10,973 nt of DNA, taken from assembly GCA_050248375.1 (NCBI GenBank), contig JBFWSL010000116.1, forward strand, positions 1-10,973. The letters are read 5' to 3'. Numbering within the stretch: position 1 is the first letter of the stretch; each line of letters starts with the position of its first letter. Below, piece by piece: positions 7,101-10,973 of this stretch. Source of the stretch: JAYZVT01 sp050248375 (GTDB taxonomy: Bacteria > Pseudomonadota > Alphaproteobacteria > Rhizobiales > Methyloligellaceae). The notes beneath the pieces were generated by a model that was not told the origin of the DNA, did not search any database, and saw only the letters and a program-made list of their open reading frames with translations. The position numbers and the translations under genes were made by a program.

Positions 7101-8054
7101 TCAGGCTTTGTTCAGCCGGGGAATGATCTCCTTGGCGATCAATTCCACCTGCTCGTCGCGGTAGCGGTAGGGCACGAAGATGATGCGGTCCACGCCCGTG
7201 TCCACATGCGCCTTGAGCTGTTCGACGCACTCGTTGACGGTTCCGATGATGGCGCTGTCGGGCGTCGACTTGCTCCAGCCGGCGAAGTCCCACTCCGTTC
7301 GCAGCCATTCGTTCATCTCCGCCTCGACCTTGTCGCGCTCGCCGACGATGATCGGAAGCTGGTTGGTCGAGTGCAGCGTGGCCGGATCCTTGCCGCCTTC
7401 CTCGGCGAAGCGGCGGACCTTGCCCCAGTCCTCGGTGAAGCTCTCGGGCGTGTAGAAATAGGTGAGCCAGCCGTCGCCGCCCAGCGCAGCGCGCTTCAGC
7501 ACCGCGTCCACATAGCCGCCGATCAGGATCTGCGGCCGCGGTTTCTGGTGGGGCTTGGGGAACATCACCGCGTTCTTCATCTGGTAGGGACCATAATCGC
7601 CCGTGACCGAGTCCTCTGTCCACAGGCGGTTCAGGATCTCCAGGTTCTGGTCCATGATCTTGCCGCGCTTGTGGAAGTCTATGCCCACCGCGTCGAACTC
7701 GCGCTTGTACCAGCCCGACGCCATGCCCAGCACGAGACGCCCCTGCGAGATCTGGTCGATGCTGGAGAGCTGCTTGGCCAGCACCACCGGGTTGCGCAGT
7801 GGCAGCACCAGGATGCCCGTGCCCAGCTTGATCTTGCTGGTGCGCGCGGCCACCGCCGTCAGCAGCGACAGCGAGTCGATAATGGGGAAATGCGGATCGA
7901 CACCGAGCAGGATGTGGTCCCACACCCACACCGACTCGTAGCCGAGCTGCTCCATGCGCACGCCATACTCGATCAGCTTCTGCGCGTCCGGCAGCGCCGG
8001 AAACGTCTGGAAATTGCGCATCGCTATCCCGTACTGGGTCTTGGTGCTGGGCAT
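7101..8054 (-). CDS. LLM-class, probably F420-dependent oxidoreductase
   Basis: A 317-residue luciferase-like monooxygenase fold (TIM barrel) protein. Family marks are the segment GYESVWVWDHI (38-48), the long signature from GTGILVLPLRNPVVLAKQLSS (78-98) through GRLVLGMASGWYKREFDAVG (105-124), RGKIMDQNLEILNRLW (130-145) and PRPQILIGG (172-180). This pattern is typical of bacterial LLM proteins annotated as F420-dependent. Some relatives use FMN, but an F420 biosynthesis operon lying 160 bases away strongly favours F420. Such enzymes transfer hydride to or from alcohols, enones, imines or nitroaromatics; the substrate here is unknown. The start has AAAGG (8066-8062) seven bases upstream. The gene follows the CoA-transferase B gene by 42 bases on the same strand, so it is probably the last gene of a PLP enzyme - CoA-transferase A - B - LLM operon. 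Confidence 0.9.
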   Translation of the reverse strand: MPSTKTQYGIAMRNFQTFPALPDAQKLIEYGVRMEQLGYESVWVWDHILLGVDPHFPIIDSLSLLTAVAARTSKIKLGTGILVLPLRNPVVLAKQLSSIDQISQGRLVLGMASGWYKREFDAVGIDFHKRGKIMDQNLEILNRLWTEDSVTGDYGPYQMKNAVMFPKPHQKPRPQILIGGYVDAVLKRAALGGDGWLTYFYTPESFTEDWGKVRRFAEEGGKDPATLHSTNQLPIIVGERDKVEAEMNEWLRTEWDFAGWSKSTPDSAIIGTVNECVEQLKAHVDTGVDRIIFVPYRYRDEQVELIAKEIIPRLNKA

Positions 8055-8096
8055 GCCTTGGCCTTTCTATTCTCGTGCTGGTCGTATGATTTCGCG

Positions 8097-8867
8097 TCAG
8101 ACGGTGTAGAGCCGGTCCGGGTCGAGATTGCGCAGCACCGCCAGCTCCTCGCCCTGCGGGGCGGGGGTCCGGTCCACGTTGCCGGAAATCTCGATGTCGA
8201 AGCCGGTCTTGTCGCGCACCTCGTCCGGGTCGACGCCCGGATGCAGAGCCTCGGCCCGCATGGCCCGCGTCTTCGGATCGAAGCCGAAGATGCCGAGATC
8301 GGTGACCACGCGGTACATTCCGCCCGCGATGAGGCCGCTGTCCTCGCGGCTGCTGCCGCCCTCGATGAAGCCCGGGCTGGTGATGAAGTCCACCTTCTCC
8401 ACGAAGCGGCGTTTCTCGTGCTTCATGGCAACGATCATCTGCGTCAGGCTGGAGATGTCGTTGCCGCCGCCGGTGCCGGGCAGGCGGATCGCGGGATTGT
8501 CGGGGTCGCCGATAAAGGAGCTGTTCAGGTTGCCGTAGCGGTCGATCTGCGCGCCCCCCATGAAGCCCACGTCCACATAGCCTCGCTGCAGCAGCAGCAG
8601 CACGTCCGTGATCGGCAGCACCATGTTGGCGCGCCGGGTGCAGCGCTGCTCGTTGGTGGAGGGCGGCAGCTCGCCCGGCACCACGAAGGGGCCAACCACG
8701 CCGCCCTCGAACAGGATGGTCAGGCGCGGCGCGTGCACCCGCTGGGCCAGTGTCGCCGCCAGCAGCGGGATGCCGACGCCGGCGAACACGATCTGGCCGT
8801 CCTTCAGCAGGCGGCCGCTCATCACCGCCAGCAGTTCCGAAGCCGTGTAGCTGTTCGACTCAGTCAT
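8097..8867 (-). CDS. Family I CoA-transferase, beta subunit (glutaconate CoA-transferase B-like)
   Basis: A 256-residue beta subunit of a family I CoA-transferase, closest in pattern to glutaconate CoA-transferase GctB and the IpdB group. Motifs: VFAGVGIPLLAATLAQRVHAP (27-47), ILFEGG (51-56), GFMGGAQIDRYGNLNSSFIGD (101-121), GTGGGNDI (131-138), HEKRRFVEKVDFITSPGF (150-167) and TGFD (221-224). Glu54 in FEGG falls at the position of the catalytic glutamate Glu54 of the Acidaminococcus enzyme, which forms the glutamyl-CoA thioester. This argues for true CoA transfer, unlike the mycobacterial IpdAB hydrolase, which lacks that residue as I recall. The ATG at 8867 is chosen over one at 8897 because a GGAG lies eight bases before it. 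It overlaps the end of the alpha-subunit gene by eight bases, as expected for coupled subunits. The acyl substrate is unknown. Confidence 0.92.
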   Translation of the reverse strand: MTESNSYTASELLAVMSGRLLKDGQIVFAGVGIPLLAATLAQRVHAPRLTILFEGGVVGPFVVPGELPPSTNEQRCTRRANMVLPITDVLLLLQRGYVDVGFMGGAQIDRYGNLNSSFIGDPDNPAIRLPGTGGGNDISSLTQMIVAMKHEKRRFVEKVDFITSPGFIEGGSSREDSGLIAGGMYRVVTDLGIFGFDPKTRAMRAEALHPGVDPDEVRDKTGFDIEISGNVDRTPAPQGEELAVLRNLDPDRLYTV

Positions 8868-9831
8868 TGAAGATACTCCGTCCGCGGCGGGCGGCATCCA
8901 TGAGGGCTTCCGCCCCGAACTTGTTGAGATAGTCGGACCAGTCCTTGGGGCCGTAGTAATACTCGTCGAGATAGGCCTTTATGCCTTCGACAGGGTGCTT
9001 CTTGGTCTGGTCGGCAAGGGCGTCCATGTGGTCGAACACCGGTTCGTAGATGCCGTAGCATTCATGCGGCGCGCAGCCGAAGGGCACCTCCACGACGGCA
9101 TCGACGGTGAAGAAGGGTATCTTGGTGTGGTCCGGGGCGCGGCGGATCTGGTCGTTGCTGACAATCCGCTCCGTGGTGAGGATCACCCGGTTGGCCGCCA
9201 TGGCGATATCGATGTCCATGAACTGCAGGCCGTCGATCTGCGCGTTGCCGTAGCGGTCGCAGCGCTGCACATGGATCAGCGCCACGTCGGGATTGAGGGC
9301 GGGCAGCAGCAGCACCTTCTCCCCTGTGAACGGGCAGTCCATCTCGCGCACCTGCCCGGCGACGCGCTTCACCACGTCGGAGCCGATCATCGAGCGCACC
9401 GGCATGAACGGCGCGCCCATGGCGCCGGCACGGTAGCGCAGGCCCATGGACATATGGCTCCATTCCTCGAACTTCGCCTTGCCGCTCTCCGCGTAGTGCC
9501 GCATCACGCGCGACACGCCCCAGACGATGCCCTGGCTGAACCAGCTCGTGATGATGTGCTTGCTCACTCCCGAGCCGTAGAGCACTTCGCCCTCGGACGA
9601 GACGATGCTGCGCGAAACGGTCAGGTTCTTCTTCTTCGCCCGCACCAGGGCCCAGATCATCGCCGTCGGCGTGCGCGACATGGTGCAGCCGCCTATGGCC
9701 ACGTGCTCGCCGTCGTTCACGAGCGCTGCCGCGTCCTCCAGCGACATCACCTTTTCCCGCAGGCCCCGGTCGCGCGCCTCGGTGTGCTTGCGGAGCTCCA
9801 TATGCGGAATGACATGAGCCGGATCGGACAT
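8860..9831 (-). CDS. Family I CoA-transferase, alpha subunit (glutaconate CoA-transferase A-like)
   Basis: A 323-residue alpha subunit, about the size of glutaconate CoA-transferase subunit A (about 320). After a charged N-terminal lead of about 28 residues come VNDGEHVAIGGCTMSRTPTAM (38-58, the glycine-rich CoA-binding start), a central region with RSMIGSDV (146-153), and the strong family block LNPDVALIHVQRCDRYGNAQIDGLQFMDIDIAMAANRVILTTE (179-221). The alpha subunit forms the active site together with the beta subunit, which carries the catalytic glutamate. GGAG (9844-9841) lies nine bases before the ATG. The gene begins 30 bases after the stop of the PLP enzyme gene and overlaps the beta-subunit gene by eight bases. 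The pair could move CoA between an acyl-CoA and a free dicarboxylic or oxo acid; which one is not visible. An IpdA-like role in ring degradation is an alternative. Confidence 0.92.
   Translation of the reverse strand: MSDPAHVIPHMELRKHTEARDRGLREKVMSLEDAAALVNDGEHVAIGGCTMSRTPTAMIWALVRAKKKNLTVSRSIVSSEGEVLYGSGVSKHIITSWFSQGIVWGVSRVMRHYAESGKAKFEEWSHMSMGLRYRAGAMGAPFMPVRSMIGSDVVKRVAGQVREMDCPFTGEKVLLLPALNPDVALIHVQRCDRYGNAQIDGLQFMDIDIAMAANRVILTTERIVSNDQIRRAPDHTKIPFFTVDAVVEVPFGCAPHECYGIYEPVFDHMDALADQTKKHPVEGIKAYLDEYYYGPKDWSDYLNKFGAEALMDAARRGRSIFND
8876..8879 (-). promoter_or_regulatory. Ribosome binding site that fixes the CoA-transferase beta start
   Basis: GGAG on the minus strand, eight bases before the ATG at 8867 and inside the end of the alpha-subunit gene. 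It favours that start over the ATG at 8897, which would add ten residues not needed by the family. Confidence 0.65.
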
Positions 9832-9861
9832 GCGTAATATCTCCTGGTCGGACGGTCGCGG

Positions 9862-10973
<1,112 letters not shown>

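Noticed and set aside
7047..8870. 607-residue plus-strand open frame
   Set aside because: It is antisense to both the LLM oxidoreductase and the CoA-transferase beta gene and crosses their boundary; no recognisable domain.
8995..9837. 280-residue plus-strand open frame
   Set aside because: It is a shadow of the CoA-transferase alpha gene, rich in His, Arg and Ala, with no family pattern.

Overview
The window is GC-rich and almost fully coding, and looks like bacterial chromosome. My best guess is an alphaproteobacterium, perhaps Rhodospirillales- or Rhizobiales-like. The reasons are the high G+C codon use, the proteobacterial style of the 5-oxoprolinase and CoA-transferase proteins, and a dispersed palindromic repeat (6976-7062) of a kind I associate with alphaproteobacterial genomes. 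No rRNA or other taxonomic marker is present, so this is inference.

Layout. (1) Positions 1-447, minus strand: the N-terminal part of a 5-oxoprolinase subunit B (PxpB/KipI) gene that runs off the left edge. (2) Positions 448-652: an AT-rich divergent promoter region holding a near-perfect 20-bp inverted repeat (536-555), a probable operator. (3) Positions 653-6941, plus strand: a tight six-gene run, pxpA - npdG - cofE - cofD - cofC - fbiC. The last four genes are joined by 4-base start/stop overlaps. (4) Positions 6942-7100: a convergent intergenic region with a two-hairpin palindromic element. (5) Positions 7101-10973, minus strand: a probable operon transcribed towards the F420 genes. In transcription order it is a fold-type II PLP enzyme (cut by the right edge), a family I CoA-transferase (A then B subunit), and an LLM-class flavin/F420-dependent oxidoreductase.

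How the parts fit. FbiC makes the deazaflavin chromophore FO from tyrosine and a ribityl-diaminouracil. CofC activates a three-carbon phospho-acid with GTP. CofD transfers that unit to FO, and CofE adds the gamma-linked glutamates. NpdG reduces F420 with NADPH. The window therefore holds a near-complete set for making and charging coenzyme F420, and a likely consumer (the LLM enzyme) sits next door with CoA-ester and PLP chemistry. The substrate of the neighbouring operon cannot be read from sequence.

Three points deserve attention. PxpA, a 5-oxoproline (pyroglutamate) hydrolase subunit, is at the head of the F420 operon. CofE is a single-domain form with no fused reductase domain, which bears on which F420 side chain is made. 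The PLP/CoA-transferase/LLM operon may be an uncharacterised F420-dependent catabolic pathway.
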